A stretch of 64,000 bases of DNA from Adiantum capillus-veneris (lineage: Eukaryota > Streptophyta > Polypodiopsida > Polypodiales > Pteridaceae): contig CM043944.1 of the NCBI GenBank assembly GCA_014529385.2, positions 90,377,384 to 90,441,383 on the forward strand, read 5' to 3'. Position numbers and translations under genes: made by a program. Below the pieces are notes generated by a model. That model did not search any database. It saw only the letters and a list, made by a program, of their open reading frames with translations, and was not told the origin of the DNA. Below, one piece after another: positions 44,223 to 56,645 of the stretch. Position 1 is the stretch's first letter. The number at the start of each line of letters is the position of its first letter.

Positions 44223-44449
44223 TGTTGGAATTAGGGTTGCAGAGAAACACACACAGCTTGAAGAAGACGAAGGAAGCTCAAGGCACACAATAGAGAGTTT
44301 GTTACTTAGTGTGCAATGGAAAGATAGATAGCCCTAAAGTGATGGGCGTATATACAATGCACGGGAGAAAAAACCTCCTAAAGAGGGAAAAAATGCCCCG
44401 GCGGTCCTAGTGTGTTCACACACATCACTACCACATGTATATGGTAACA
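44223..44449 (-). repeat. 5' LTR of copia element 2
   Basis: 227 bp, same length as its partner. Confidence 0.93.
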
Positions 44450-45770
44450 GATATAAGCTTGAGGCTACTGTAGATTTTTTTGATGTTTAATAAAAAAAAC
44501 TCTATAATATTTAAATAGTCTTTTCAATAAGTTTTTTGGAAAAAAATCAAATCATTTTTTAATATATTTTTTCATAAAAAAGAGTAGACTTGATAAACAT
44601 AGGAAATAATGAAACAATTTAATAAAATAGTTTTTTTTATAAAATCCTTAAATTAAAGGACCCTTTATCAATATCTCATATCATGGGATAAAACTCCTGT
44701 GTATTGTTTTTTATTTGCTCTCTACATGCCTTTCTTTCTGAAGCATCCCAAAAAATGAGCACTTTTGGAGAACATCATTTGAAAGGCTAGATCTCTTTGT
44801 ATTCATTTGCATAGGGTACTTGTCAAACAAGCAAATTTGAACGACCTTGGCCCCTTGGGTACGAAGTCCTTCATAGGCCAAAAATAAATCCAAAAGAATA
44901 TATAAAGTGGGAAACAACAAATCCTTTGTAGATTAGACTCTATAAACAATCCCACAGATACAGAACCACTCTATTAGTCATTACGAAGAGAACACACTGA
45001 ACTTACACCAACAAAGCCATATCGATGACCATAAAAGCACTGCTTGCATCATAAGCCATTGATGAGAAACATCAAGACTTGTTTTTTGACACTTCAATGG
45101 TACGACTTTGGACCATATTATGAAAGGCACCATGGGATAATCTAGCATATCACATTAATTTTTTAGTTTTAGATGGTACTTTATCTTTTTCTTATTTTCC
45201 CTCATCTCATACGGAATGACATCAACCATAGATATAATTTGATATTGTTCTCATAGTAGATGTTAATATATCTTTTTTTCTCTCTCTTTACATACATATT
45301 CACAAAACAATGTGCACACATGTACTCTCACGCCGTGTCAATTCTTGTCACAAGGATGATGGCTTTGCAAAAAGCAACAAAGGCGCTTGTGAGGTGGATG
45401 CAAATATGGTCCCATTTATAGAGATGTGATAGCAATGTCTTCATATCAAATAAGAAAGGGATACAAAGAGAGGAGGTGGATAGATGAAAAAGCACTCGAG
45501 CATATAAAACAGTGAATGAGAGACTTGAGACTGGCTTGGAGAGATAATGGCATAAAATAGGGGAGTGGGTGATGGATGTAGACAAAGGGATGCAGACATG
45601 GTTGCTTTTAGACATACATTTTACCTGTTTTGGGGTATTTTGCTCGTTATTAACGGGTACAAATGTGAGATACTCTTTAAATAATACACTAAAATACCTA
45701 AAAATCTATGAGATCTCTCAAGTGTGATGGACAAGGGTGCTTGTTAAAAACTCAACCCTGAATGGAGCCA

Positions 45771-45771
<1 letters not shown>

Positions 45772-45820
<49 letters not shown>

Positions 45821-46232
45821 CAAAGGGAATATATGAAAAGCAGATAAGAGAGGGAATAAGAGACCTTGAGGCTCGACTTGAGAGTCGATGGTCAGAAGAA
45901 ATAGGGGAGGGATACAAAGAGAGGAGATGGAGGAAGTGAGAGGATCGATGAAAAATTACGTGAGAAAACAAGAGAAGGAAAAGAGACCTTGAGACTCAAC
46001 TTGAAAGATAGTGAGATGAAATAGGGGAGGTGGGTGAAGGATGTAGACAAAGGGTACAAGCAAGGTTGCTTTTAGATGGGCATTTTATCCGGTTTTGAGT
46101 ATTTTGCTCGTTTTTAATGGGCACAAATGTGAGCTACTCTTCAAATAATACACTAAAATACCTAAAAATCTATGAAATCTTTAAAGTTTGACGGGCAAGG
46201 GTGCCCATAAAAAATCAACCCTAGAAGGCGCC

Positions 46233-46284
<52 letters not shown>
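45772..46284. repeat. Two GA microsatellites in duplication copy 1
   Basis: Runs at 45772-45817 and 46217-46284. Each follows a conserved AAAATCTATGARATCT and GGCAAGGGTG leader that also precedes the GA runs at 58198, 60343 and 60800. Confidence 0.93.
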
Positions 46285-46287
<3 letters not shown>

Positions 46288-47314
46288 TTCTACAGAAAAT
46301 CAATTTTTTCCTTTAACATTTGCAAAGTGTGTGAAATAACATGGTGTGTAAAATCAATACCTGATATATTTGTCACTTTCATATATGAGTTCAAACAAGC
46401 AGTTATCAATCCTTCTGTTTGATTTGACTAGACTTTAGAGATTCTTTTTGATTCTTATGAATTATCAATGATGTGAAGTTTTTTGTTAGGAGTCAGGATC
46501 GTGCCTTCATTTTAGGTCAGAGGCTTTTATATCGGGGACAAGGATCAATAATCAAACCTCATTGTCAGTGCTAAAAAAAAAACACATTTTCTTGGCCATA
46601 TTTTTCAAGCACAAACTAGTCACACAACCGTGCAGCGTGATTTATGCCAAAATCTAGGGTATTCAACGGGATGTGTAATTTAAATGCTCAAGTTTTCACC
46701 TTTAAATCAAGGTCCCATTGATTTACAATCAAGGTTTTTCATTTTCAACCAAAAATTTACACTACAAATTGGGATATTGGCAGTGCTTACTCGGGGGTTT
46801 CACCGTTCAGTATCCCCTATATAACATACGTTCGTAGAGTATTAAAAAACTCCTCTTTTAACATGTTAAATGAATAAAATGACCTTTTATTTTAGAATTT
46901 TTTTTTAAAATTGAATATAAAAAACCCCTTACTTTAATGTATCTCTGTTAAATTGTTTAAAATTTTTGCATTTTAAAACCCCTCCTTTCAAACTCACGTT
47001 ATACATTAACATGATTACATAATACACCCCCTGATACTGCTATTGGCCAAACCTCAGTGGTTACCTCACTATGAAAAATATTAAATTGAAGCTTGGACTT
47101 CCAATGTATTTGAGAGTGGTTGCTTGCGAGTTTCCACGACTATGAGATATTTGCACACTTGTCAAAGAGTTATCCCATGTGAAGCTAAATCACTTGAATG
47201 CTTGTTCCACATCCTTTTGGAAAGAGACTTATCTCTTTGGCTCATTGTTCAGGTAAACTCATTTTCCTACCCATCCATAAATGCTTTCTATGTTTTTTGG
47301 CATGTTAAAATGCT

Positions 47315-47590
47315 TTAGAAAACAAACAGTGCTTGCTTCCATTCTTTGTGTTTTCCAATAGAGATATCCCATCCCTTGCTCTTCTGTACAATGTCTTCAA
47401 ACTTGGCTATCGTAGGGTTTCTTTTTGAATACCTGAAGGTTTCTTGATTTCTAAGTTTTTTATAGAATTGGATAGGTGTAGTGGCTAAAAAAGGCCTAGG
47501 CTTACACACTTTCGTATCTTTTGTCTCCTCAAGGCACAAATTGTGCTTGAAGTTTAATGTAGATATTTTTATGAGATAATACGACTCCAC
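47315..47590 (-). pseudogene. LINE tail fragment, minus strand
   Basis: The minus strand carries FYKKLRNQETFRYSKRNPTIAKFEDIVQKSKG ... GKHKEWKQ in pieces of the same tail module as at 50064-50250 (KQVWKARNRWVFDN ... GKHKNCDEW). A copy lies in duplication copy 2 (about 63230-63480). Confidence 0.55.
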
Positions 47591-47607
47591 TTACAATTGT
47601 GAGATGT

Positions 47608-47730
47608 GGCATAACACCTAGACAATATCCAAGGCTTACCCAACATTGCTATCATCCGCTTGGAGGAAGCGCATGATAGCAATGTTGGGTAAGCCTTGGA
47701 TATTGTCTGGATGTTTGCCACATCATCAGG
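47608..47730. mobile_element. Foldback MITE, loop deleted
   Basis: The arms ACACCTAGACAATATCCAAG ... GCTATCAT and their inverse meet almost directly around CCGCTTGGAGGAAGCGC. The paralogous copy at 63504-63748 keeps a loop of about 110 bp. Confidence 0.75.
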
Positions 47731-47767
47731 GTCTCAATGCAACGTATAAAAATCAAGGCTTATTTCT

Positions 47768-49330
47768 TTGACAAAAGGTGATAACTTTGATGCCATAGGT
47801 TGGGTTGGAGAGGTTGTGAAGAGAGGCAATATCCTCCGCCGCCTTAGGGTGCATGTAGGGGAAGATATTACTCACAAGACTGCCTTTGATTGGGTTCATA
47901 AAAAAATGAAAAATAAAATGAAGCACTGGGAATTCATCCTGATTCCCCTCCACTGCAGAGCTACGATACTTGATACCTTCTTCATCCTGTATATAACCTA
48001 CACATTGCCACTCCTACGATACTTGATACCTTCTTCATCATGTATATAACCTACACATTGCCACTCCTACAATTATTTCAAAAAAATTGGAGTTCCTTTT
48101 TGAAACCAATAAAGGAATTTATATGGAGAAATAAGCCGATTGCAAGTAGATCCTAGCAATGGGGAAATTGGTCGACTATCAGCAAACCAAAAGCTCAGGG
48201 TGGATTGGACATACTTGACCCTATTACTCATGACCTAGCTTTATGTTCTAATTTTTTTTGCACCCTCACCAATTTTGATGAGAGTTGGGTTGTCATGGCA
48301 CGGGAAATGGTAAGGGAAGCCCTCATGAAATCTATAGATGGCTTATGGTCCAATCTCAGCCTATAGAACATATTGCTTCCCCCCCTTTAGAGTGAAGGCT
48401 CAAGTGGGTGGTTTTACAAGAAATTTATTGATAAATGTTTTAAAGCTGTCGTGGCACTCAAGTGGAAAGAGGAGATTAGATACTAGAAACGGACGGCTAG
48501 ACACTAGTCTCCGTGGGACCCATTGTGTAAGATTTGAGCCTTGATAACCATTTGCTAGAAATTGCCAAGAATCTAACAACAAGGGCCTTGACACCTTGGA
48601 TGCTATGTGGAATGATAAAAAAGGGGATTGGCAAACCCTGGCACATCTGAAGATTTGTTGCAACCTGTCGGTCCAGGAGGAAGTCCTCGTCAGAAAGCTA
48701 CTAGAAAAGGTATCAATCCTAACCCTTCCTCCTTGATCCACACCGCTTGGTTGGAAAGCTTGGAAGTGGCATGGAGAGAGATTGTTTAGCTCGCCCAAGG
48801 CTAAGACTATCTACAACAAGCTATGCTCCGCGGAAGAGTGGATTGATCACCTCAATAAGATTTGGTCCAAAAAGTGGAGGACGAGCTAAACAGAATGGAG
48901 ATTGGGAACATCTGGAGGGCTAAATGTGAAGAAAAGGATAAATTCTTTCTTTGGAGAGCTTTGTTTGTCTTCATCTTGAGCGGAGACAAAGCCAAAGAGA
49001 GAGGTCTTGTCTAAGGTACTTGCATGAAATGCAAGCACCCGAATGAATTTCTTTCGCAAGTGTTCTGGAGATGTCCAAAAATCAACGATTTGACAGGCGC
49101 AATCTACAAGAGAGTGCACACACATCTGGGAGCTCCCTTTTTTAGGCACAAGCTTGCTATGGGCTCCAAGTCCATTGATGATTTGGCTCTTGTGACTAAT
49201 ATATGCATAGTAAGAGCCATGGTTTAGAGAGCTATTTGGCAATCCAAGAATGCGCTACTATTTCAAGAGAAGTGTGAGCCGCTGACTCAAATGTTGTTCT
49301 AGAAATGTGTTGGTGGAGAATACTGTGTAA
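47768..49330 (+). pseudogene. LINE reverse transcriptase C-terminal half, broken
   Basis: The plus strand reads FDWVHKKMKNKMKHWEFILIPLHCRATILDTFF, the thumb-region pattern of plant LINE RTs. It continues with EFIWRNKPIA, KPKAQGGLDILDP and, after several stops and frameshifts, the zinc knuckle CMKCKHPNEFLSQVFWRC (about 49023) and AIWQSKNALLF. A 53-bp tandem duplication (47961-48013 and 48014-48066) lies in the RT part. The upstream catalytic RT part is missing. Confidence 0.7.
47961..48066 (+). repeat. 53-bp tandem duplication in the LINE
   Basis: CTACGATACTTGATACCTTC ... CCACTC is present twice in tandem with one C/A difference. Confidence 0.9.
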
Positions 49331-49596
49331 TAAGTCCAAATTTATTAAAGGTCCAAATTTATTAAAGGGGGAGACCATCTTAACTAATACAATGTATTCT
49401 CCACCAACACATTTCTAGAACAACATTTGTGTCAGCGGCTCACATTTCCCTTGAAATAGTAGCCCATTCTTGGACTGCCAAATAGCTCTCAAAACCATGG
49501 CTCTTACGATGCATATGTCAGTCAGAAGAGCCAAATCATCAATAGACGTGGAGCCCATAGCAAGGTTGTGCCTAAAAAAGGGAGCTCCCAGATGTA
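49122..49596. repeat. Inverted repeat of a LINE segment (about 205-bp arms)
   Basis: 49122-49329 (end of the plus LINE) returns inverted at about 49391-49596. Shared words include GGGAGCTCCCTTTTTTAGGC and CCACCAACACATTTCTAGAA. The inverted copy restores a more open reading of the same protein, so it came from a less decayed source. Confidence 0.88.
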
Positions 49597-49626
49597 AGGC
49601 TAGTTAAGATGGTCTCCCCCTTTAAT
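49361..49626. mobile_element. 266-bp unit with 26-bp perfect terminal inverted repeats
   Basis: The left repeat (49361-49386) begins ATTAAAGGGGGAGACCATCT; the right one (49601-49626) is its exact inverse. The interior is the inverted LINE segment. A TCCAAATTTATTAAAGG word is duplicated just outside the left end (about 49335-49368). Confidence 0.7.
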
Positions 49627-49854
49627 GAATTTTTTCTTGGACAACCCTGTGCAAAGGATATGCTAAGGCTCTTTGTTACTTTCTAATGATTAATCAATTC
49701 AACCTCAACTGAGCACTTTAAAAAACAAAAGAGCTTTAGAAAACAAAGAGAAACATATTTTTTAGTTTGTAATTGGGTTCCTTCATTGAGGAGAGCTCGG
49801 AAATTCCCTTTCAATTTTTTATAAATGGTCCCTTCATCAAGACTCAAGACTTCC

Positions 49855-51021
49855 TTCAGCGGTCTGGCATGTAAGATATGCAAATGGGTTCAAGGGACTT
49901 GGAAGAAAGGTTTTTTGCTGGATGTACTCTTTGCTTCTGTGGCTTGGATTGAGAAGAGATTGTTGTGCATTTTTTTGCTTTTATAATCTATTCACTCACA
50001 CTATGTGAGTTTGGCAAAAAAGAACAATCTTTTTTGTGATGGAAGGTTTTCAAGTGCCACGAGTTGCTTATTGCAACACAAATAGTTAGAGTTTTCTACT
50101 TCAAACAGGTATGGAAGGCTAGGAACCGTTGGGTATTCGATAACACCATGAAATCAACCAACTTCATAGAGATAATACAACAAAGCAGGGGTGCAATCTT
50201 AGCCTTTGGGAAACATAAGAATTGTGATGAATGGAACATGATAATTGGTATCGATCGTTATAGATCGATAAGGGCACAGTCCCTACCTTGCTGCGGGGTG
50301 GCTCCCTTGCCAGCTGATGTATCTATGGTCTCTTGGAGATGCCATGGCTTGACACGAGCATGCCAAGAATCTATAATTTTTTGAGGATGTCAATATAATT
50401 TACTCACCATTATGAGCTTGGCAAAAAAAAAAAGACTCAAGAATTCCATTTTGAGAGTTTGTTGCTTACTTTGAGAAAGAGGCTGTGGAAGGGTGGGGGC
50501 ACATGTTGTCCTAGTGGTAGCAGGGAGACTGTTGTGTCACCCTCTCCTTCTCTTCCATTGGTGATGGTTTGTGAGGGTGCTACTATACTGGTTGTGGCTA
50601 TGGGTCTTATGGTTTGATGTGCTCTTCTATAACTTGCTTTGTACGGTTCTTTTTTGTGGTCAAGGTCTACTGGTGCTTGCCTTTTGAGGGTCTCTTCTTG
50701 GTGGCAGCTCAAATATACCCATGGCATCCATGGTGGTACAGTCTTCTAGATCTTGCAGGTGATGGAGCTCTTAGACTCCCCCCTTTATTCGGATAAAAAT
50801 GTTAGGTTAGGGATTGATGGCTCCATGATTAGCCGATGTACTTGGCTTATTTTTTTTTGTCTAATGTTGCGTTGTTGTGTAGTGAGGTGGCTCTCGTGCC
50901 AACCTGACATAATTCTTTTTGCAACTCCTTCACGTGACTGTGGTGAGTATGTATGATGTTTGTATGGTCTGCTGGTTTTCAATTTAATTTCTCCACTCAA
51001 ATTTGTGAGTTTGACAAGAAA
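49855..51021 (+). mobile_element. Two stacked 5'-truncated LINE tails
   Basis: GACTCAAGACTTCC occurs at 49841-49854, as GACTCAAGAATTCC at 50434-50447, and again at 51022-51035. Each interval ends in the LINE hairpin and A-run. The first (49855-50433) contains the tail frame 50064-50250 and an internal further hairpin/A-run at 49994-50022. The second (50448-51021) holds 3' UTR-like sequence. This fits repeated insertion at one target site. Confidence 0.7.
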
Positions 51022-51295
51022 GACTCAAGACTTCCCGAGTCTTCCTCTTTAACTTCTTGTCTAAAATGCCGACGCGAGTTTTCAACTTGTTCAACAATTT
51101 TTTTGGCCTGCTAAAGGCTTTAGTATCCATATGGATGAAGGTCGTTCAAATTTGTTTGTTATATAAAAGGATAGCACTTTCTCCAACAAAAAGAGTACAT
51201 AATAATGGTACATAGCCCCATGCTCAACATTAGCCATGGTAAAGTTTTTTTTACAAGAGAACCATCACCCACAATTGGAGTATCACTGGAGTACA

Positions 51296-51397
51296 TCGGC
51301 TATTAAGAGAGCTAACCAACCATAAGATATCGAGATTACATTCACATCGGCTATTAAGAGAGCTAACCAACCATAAGATATCGAGATTACATTCACA
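51296..51397. repeat. 51-bp tandem duplication
   Basis: TCGGCTATTAAGAGAGCTAA ... ATTCACA is present twice without change. Confidence 0.93.
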
Positions 51398-51399
51398 GA

Positions 51400-52000
51400 T
51401 TGGGGAGTCATGAACTTCATCACCAAAAAATCATGTAAAACTAATGCCATAGAGGATGCCACGGCATGGTCCCCATTGCCTCCAAGAACCAAAACTCCAT
51501 CAGGGGAGATATTAGACGAGGGCCAAAGAAAACGGGTATAAAAAATGAAGCAGACCACATCACCAATAGAATGCCAACAAGACAAGAAACTGAGGGGAGG
51601 TAGGGAAGGTAGGATGAAAAAGGAGGAGACATGATTGGGCCCCTCCATTGGAGCACACCCTCGTAGCGTAACCCAAAAAGAAACCACTGCACGGCCTTGT
51701 CGCACAACATTACAACATGTAGAGACCCGCCCCTTCAAATCTCCCTACTCTGCTTCGCTCATAGGCAAGTAAAAAATCTAGCATGAAACATATAAGTTTA
51801 ATACTATTTTTTAAAAATTTAAGGGTTTTGTTCCTTTCTTACTGGCATTATTAAATTTTCAAGCAACGCAATCATAAGCTAAAAATACACTTTTCTCAAA
51901 ATTTGCTTCCGCTTTTTTGACCAACTAACTTATAAGATCTAAGATATATATATGGAGAGGAGATGTCTTCTTTTAAATGGCAAAAATAAAAATAAGACAC
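51400..52000. other. Spacer, no confident gene
   Basis: A minus-strand frame of 151 codons (51283-51738) has no recognisable domain and partly translates the tandem duplication. It may be LINE 3' UTR. Confidence 0.4.
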
Positions 52001-52011
52001 ACTACAACTTT

Positions 52012-52185
52012 GTTCCTTTTAAATTTTAGCTTTGTTAAGGAATTGATTAGTATATTGTGTATTGTCTTGTAGATATATAAAATACTATTGGAAGTAAAGT
52101 TGTTCCTTCGAAACTTTAGCTTTTTTAAGGAATAGATTAGTATATTGTGTATTGTCTTGTAGATATATAAAATACTATTGGAAAT
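52012..52185. repeat. 90-bp tandem duplication
   Basis: Two copies (from 52012 and 52102) of GTTCCTT-TTTTAGCTT ... AAAATACTATTGGAAGTA. Confidence 0.88.
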
Positions 52186-52199
52186 ACTATTGGAAGTAG

Positions 52200-52840
52200 A
52201 GTTATTCACATGGGCTTCCAAAGGCAAAAAGGTGACTATTTTTTAGAAAGGAAAAAGCTCATAATGATCTTCACGAGAATGTGTGTGTGAGAGAGAGAGA
52301 GAGAGAAAAAAGATATTTTTTAAAAGAAACCTTTTATTTAGTTTTTAATGTAAAGTTGTGAAAGATAGCTTATTTCTTAAATAGTGTTTGAAAAAACCAT
52401 AGATTTAGTACATTTTTAACCAGTTAGATTTGCAAATCCTAGCTAGATTATGAGATGGCCTTCATCAACATTTATAAATATTTACAAGTTTTAATGTAAA
52501 AGTCGATCAATTTAATATTTTGACCTAATAACCTCCAAACTTTTAAATGTGTCTTCAATTTCTTTGGTTAAGAAAAATGCTTTTGGCAAGCCTTGTTCTT
52601 AAGTGTAAAATGATTTGTGGTTTGAAAAAATCAAAAGTTTTTAAAAGATTAATATGTTCAAACTTCAGCTCATTTGTTGCATCCTTTCCAAAATAAAGTA
52701 AATGTAGCATTGGGAAAGATCATGAGAACGGATTTCTTTTCAATGCTCTTCAAGGTTTTGAAGACTTTTTTGAGGGACACTTGTCAAACACAAAAAATTG
52801 GACGACTCTCATCCATATGGATGCTAAGGCCTTTAGAGGC
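52200..52840. other. AT-rich spacer with diverged repeat relics
   Basis: Contains a short GA run (52288-52305). At about 52775-52845 it has a diverged copy of the CACTTGTCAAAC ... GAGGCCAAAAA segment seen at 44815-44885 and 56780-56850. No gene. Confidence 0.5.
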
Positions 52841-52844
52841 CAAA

Positions 52845-53010
52845 AAGATGAAGAAGCTCAAGACACACAGTAGAGATAATGCATAGTGATAATGCACCTA
52901 AATGTGCTTTGTGTGAGTATGAAAGACTAGGTTCCTCGCAACTGCCAATGTGCTTTGATTGTTAGTGTATAGGTTGCTTCTTGCTCGACCATGATATACA
53001 TGAACTGTCG
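52845..53010 (-). mobile_element. Relic of the copia 2 family
   Basis: GAAGAAGCTCAAGACACACA resembles the LTR (44260-44290). It is joined directly to pieces matching 39740-39830 (AATGCACCTAAATGTGCTTT) and 39948-39980 (GCTTCTTGCTCGACCATGAT), so most of the element has been deleted. Confidence 0.75.
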
Positions 53011-53464
53011 CTTGAGGGCTAAGGGCTACCCACAACTCACGAGGCCTGAGGGTTGCAGAGGGAATGTTTCAAGGTGTGAGGGTTGGTACTCGAAAGCCTT
53101 GAGGGTTGAGACAACCTACACCTGATGTTGGAGCTGCAAGCCTAATATTGCCTCTACAGTCGATTGTCTCATAGCTACCTCTCTCACAATGACTAGTTCA
53201 TGATCAAAACCACGAGAAAAGCCAAGATCAAGACTCAAGGTATGCTTACAGTTACCAGTAATCTGTTATTTTCTATTTGCAGATAATGGTGTTGGCTTTG
53301 TTCTTTCTTTGAGATTTGCAATATATCATGAGCTAGTTGAGGACCGAGGTATGTCGATATCTTTGGTTCACTACGTCGTAGAATAAATTAACGGGTTTGA
53401 GATTTTAAAAAAATAGGTTAAAATTTAAGAATTCTTTGAAAAACCGGTTAATATCTAGGTTAAC

Positions 53465-55560
53465 TCGCCTTCGCCACCCGAGTGTATCTCCACTTTTTAA
53501 TGTTATTTTTAATTGCAATTGGCTCGGAGTTTATCCATTCCTATGCAATGTTTAATGGGATTGCACTCACAAACCCATTTGCCTGGCATAGGACTTGAAT
53601 TCTAATTTTCAAAGTATCATTTTGACATTGAGAACACCTCAAAGTAACCGCACACGAGAAACAAAAAAGTTATAGCAAAACAAACCTTCGAATGTAGCCA
53701 AGGGTTGTTGCTTGTTGCCCGTAATCCGATTAATCTCGTCTCCTCGCCCTAGTCGCTTGCCTTTGCCACCCACCACCACACATCTTTGTTCGGCTTCGCC
53801 ACCGAGCATTGCTTGCTCCCACCAAGTTGATTTTTTATTGTTTGCAGAGAAATGACCATTGAGAGCGTTGATTGGTCACGACCACCGCTTGCCTCCGTTG
53901 CCTTCGCCACCCGAGCGTTGCATGCTTCCAACTTGTACTCTCGTCTCCCCACTATCATCGGTTTCCTTTGCCATCCACCATTGCTTGCCTTCATCACACC
54001 GTTCGCCCCCACCACTCGAGTGCATCTCCAATTTTTAATGGCCAAAATTACATTCTTAGGTAGATTCCGAGCTTGCCCAAAAGAATACTATCGAGATTTA
54101 ATGTTATTTTTATTGGCTAAAAGTGAAAATTCCTAGGTAGATTCCCCGCTTGCGATCCGCTCACTCTCGTCTTCCTGTCCTCGTCGGTTGCCTTGGCCAC
54201 CCACCATCGCTCACCTTCGTCACAGTGTTCGCCTTCGTCACCCGAGTGTATCTATGGTTTTTAATGTTTTTTCTAATGGCAATTGGCTCTGAGTTTCTCC
54301 ATTCTCGTGCAATGTTTAATGGGATTGCACTTACAAACCCCTTTGCCTGGTAGGGGAGTTGAATTCTAATTTTCAAAGTGTCATTTTCACATTGAGAAGG
54401 CCGCAAGGTAAATGCACACGAGAAACAAAAAAGTTAACGCAAAAAAAACCTTCGAATGTAGCTAAGGGCTATTGCTCGTTGCCCGTAATCCGGTCAATCT
54501 CGTCTCCTCGCCCTCATCGCTTGCCTTCGCCACCCATATTTGCTCAACTTTGTTCGGCTTCGCCGCCGAGCATTACTTGTTCCCACCTTGATTTTTTTTT
54601 TATTGTCAGTCGAGAAACGGCCGTCGAGAGTGTTAATTGGTGGCCACCACCGCTCGCCTTTGTCTCCTTCACCACCCAAGCATTGCTCGCTCCTACCTTG
54701 CACTCTAGTCTCCCCATCCTCGCCGGTTGCCTTCACTACCCACCATCGTTCGCCTTCGCCACATTGTTCGCCTTCGCCGCTCGAGTGCATCTCTGGTTTT
54801 TAATGTTATTTTTAATGGCCAAAATTGCAAATTCTTAGCTTGATTCCGAGCTTTTCTATATCAATACTATCAAAATTTAAATTTATTTTTATTGAAAAAA
54901 AAAAGCAAATTCTTAGGCAGATTCCGAGCTTTCCTAGAAGAACGGTGCCGAAATATACAAATTTTAATTTTAACTGGTAAATGCTCTAATTTTTCCATCT
55001 GTCCAAGCTCTTCCAATTTCTAGTTTTAAAAAAATTTATTTATAGTGTTAAAGGGAACTCAATTGCTTTTAATTAGAAGATGGATTTTTGCTGTTTTTTA
55101 TTTTTGTGCAATGTCTAATGGGATTGCACTCACACACCCCTTTGTCCGACACAGGAGTTGAATTTTCAAAGTGTCAGTTTGATAATGAGAACACCTCAAG
55201 GTGGTTGCACATGAGAATGAAAAGCTTACCGTAAAAAAACCTTCGAATGTAGCCAAAGATTGTTTGTTGTTGCTCGTAATCCGGGCACGCTCATCTCCTT
55301 GCCCGCGTCGCTTGCCTTCGCCACCCACCACCGCTCGATTTGCTCGGCTTCACCGCTCGCTTGTTCCTGCCTTGATTTCTTATTGCTTGTTGAGAAATGA
55401 CGGTTGAGAGCGATGTTTGGTGCCCACAATTGCTCGCCTTCGTTGTCTTTGCCAGCCAAACGATGCTCGCTCTCACCTTGTATTTTTTTGTTGCTTGCCA
55501 AGCGACAACCTTTGAGAAAGTCGATTGGCGTGGATTGCCTGCCTTAGAATGGCGTGGGGA
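53465..55560. repeat. Tandem macro-repeat, about 770-bp units, 2.8 copies
   Basis: The landmark GCAATGTTTAATGGGATTGC recurs at about 53546 and 54310, and as GCAATGTCTAATGGGATTGC at 55111. The associated blocks CTTCGAATGTAGC, CCTTCGCCACCC and GAGAAACGRCC-like words keep their order. Long frames across the copies have no domain and translate the CCTTCGCC-rich minisatellite, so I see no gene. Confidence 0.82.
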
Positions 55561-55611
55561 CACACCAATGTTAAAAAAAGCCGGGGTACACTGTATTTTG
55601 GAGTGTAAGGA

Positions 55612-55612
55612 G

Positions 55613-55668
<56 letters not shown>

Positions 55669-56131
55669 AAACCTGTCTCTGGCGGCTCAGCTCCAAGCAC
55701 CCCCAGAAGGCAAGGAGTCGCTCAGGCAAGGAGGGAAGCAGCCGCTGGTCGATGGGCCATTCCCTCTCAAACTCTCTCTCTCTCTCTCTAGACAATGAGG
55801 AGTCGCTGCTCAATATACAACGTCCCTTCAGTGCACGCACCCAAGCCCACACTCTCTTGAGTCTTGACTACACCACTGGCCCTCCAATGCGCACACCCAC
55901 ACCCACAGTGCCGCACGAGCATCCGCGCGCACACACACACACACACACTTGATGTAGTACAGTGGCTCTGCGAGTTGTCGACCTGCACAAACACACGCAC
56001 ACACTCTCAGTGCAATGCAAAACTGGCAAAGGCAGTACTGCGCTCTGCGAGTTGTTGACCTGCACAAACACACGCAGTGACACACACACTCTCACTAAGC
56101 TCAATGCAAAACTGGCCAATGGTGCCACTGT

Positions 56132-56227
<96 letters not shown>

Positions 56228-56300
56228 TTGCTGACTCGTGAGTCTCCGGCTTGCAGGTCAGCGTGGATAGAGGTGGCCGAAACTGGCCGATGACTCCACT

Positions 56301-56338
<38 letters not shown>

Positions 56339-56340
56339 CC
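55612..56340. repeat. CT/GA microsatellites and 80-bp subrepeats
   Basis: CT at 55612-55661, (GA)45 at 56136-56225 and GA at 56303-56336. Between 55950 and 56130 a CTGCGAGTTGTYGACCTGCA and TGCAAAACTGGC unit repeats two to three times. Confidence 0.9.
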
Positions 56341-56645
56341 TGCGCGCAGTGTACTGGCTCTGCAGATGAGCATGGATAGAGAGAGAGAGAGGCAGCCCTA
56401 ACAGGTATCTACAGACAGGCGCACGCATGCGCACGTAGATCACATCGACAACGAATTTTCAGCCTTGCAGAGCGCATCTTTTTGCGAGGTCTTCGGAGGC
56501 CATTAATAGTGTCTTCACTGTGCTGCAGAAGAAGCGAGAGGGAGACATGTGGGTGCCCTCTTTGGCCCAAATTTCCAAGGCGTTTCATATATAGTAAGAA
56601 GGATGGATCTCTTTGTATTCATTCACAAGCCTTTTAAGTTGCACT

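Larger units (their letters stand above)
39286..44449 (-). mobile_element. Ty1/copia LTR retrotransposon 2 (minus strand)
   Basis: Two 227-bp LTRs (39286-39512 and 44223-44449; TGTTGG ... GGTAACA in plus orientation) are flanked by the 5-bp duplication GATAT (39281-39285 and 44450-44454). I count 7 differences between the LTRs, all transitions and no indels (about 3%). The initiator-Met primer site and a purine-rich tract are present in minus orientation. A relic of the same family lies at 52845-53010. Confidence 0.95.
44790..47990. repeat. Segmental duplication, copy 1
   Basis: This matches 56600-64000 in the same order and orientation with only scattered substitutions. Copy 2 has extra insertions at about 56646-56777, 57130-59695 and 61430-62766, and keeps a hairpin loop that copy 1 has lost near 47667. 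The match runs off the window end, so the true length is unknown. It contains no intact gene. Confidence 0.9.

Noticed and set aside
50437-51738. Frames of 60-151 codons between and after the LINE tails
   Set aside because: They lie in 3' UTR-like or duplicated DNA and match no recognised protein.
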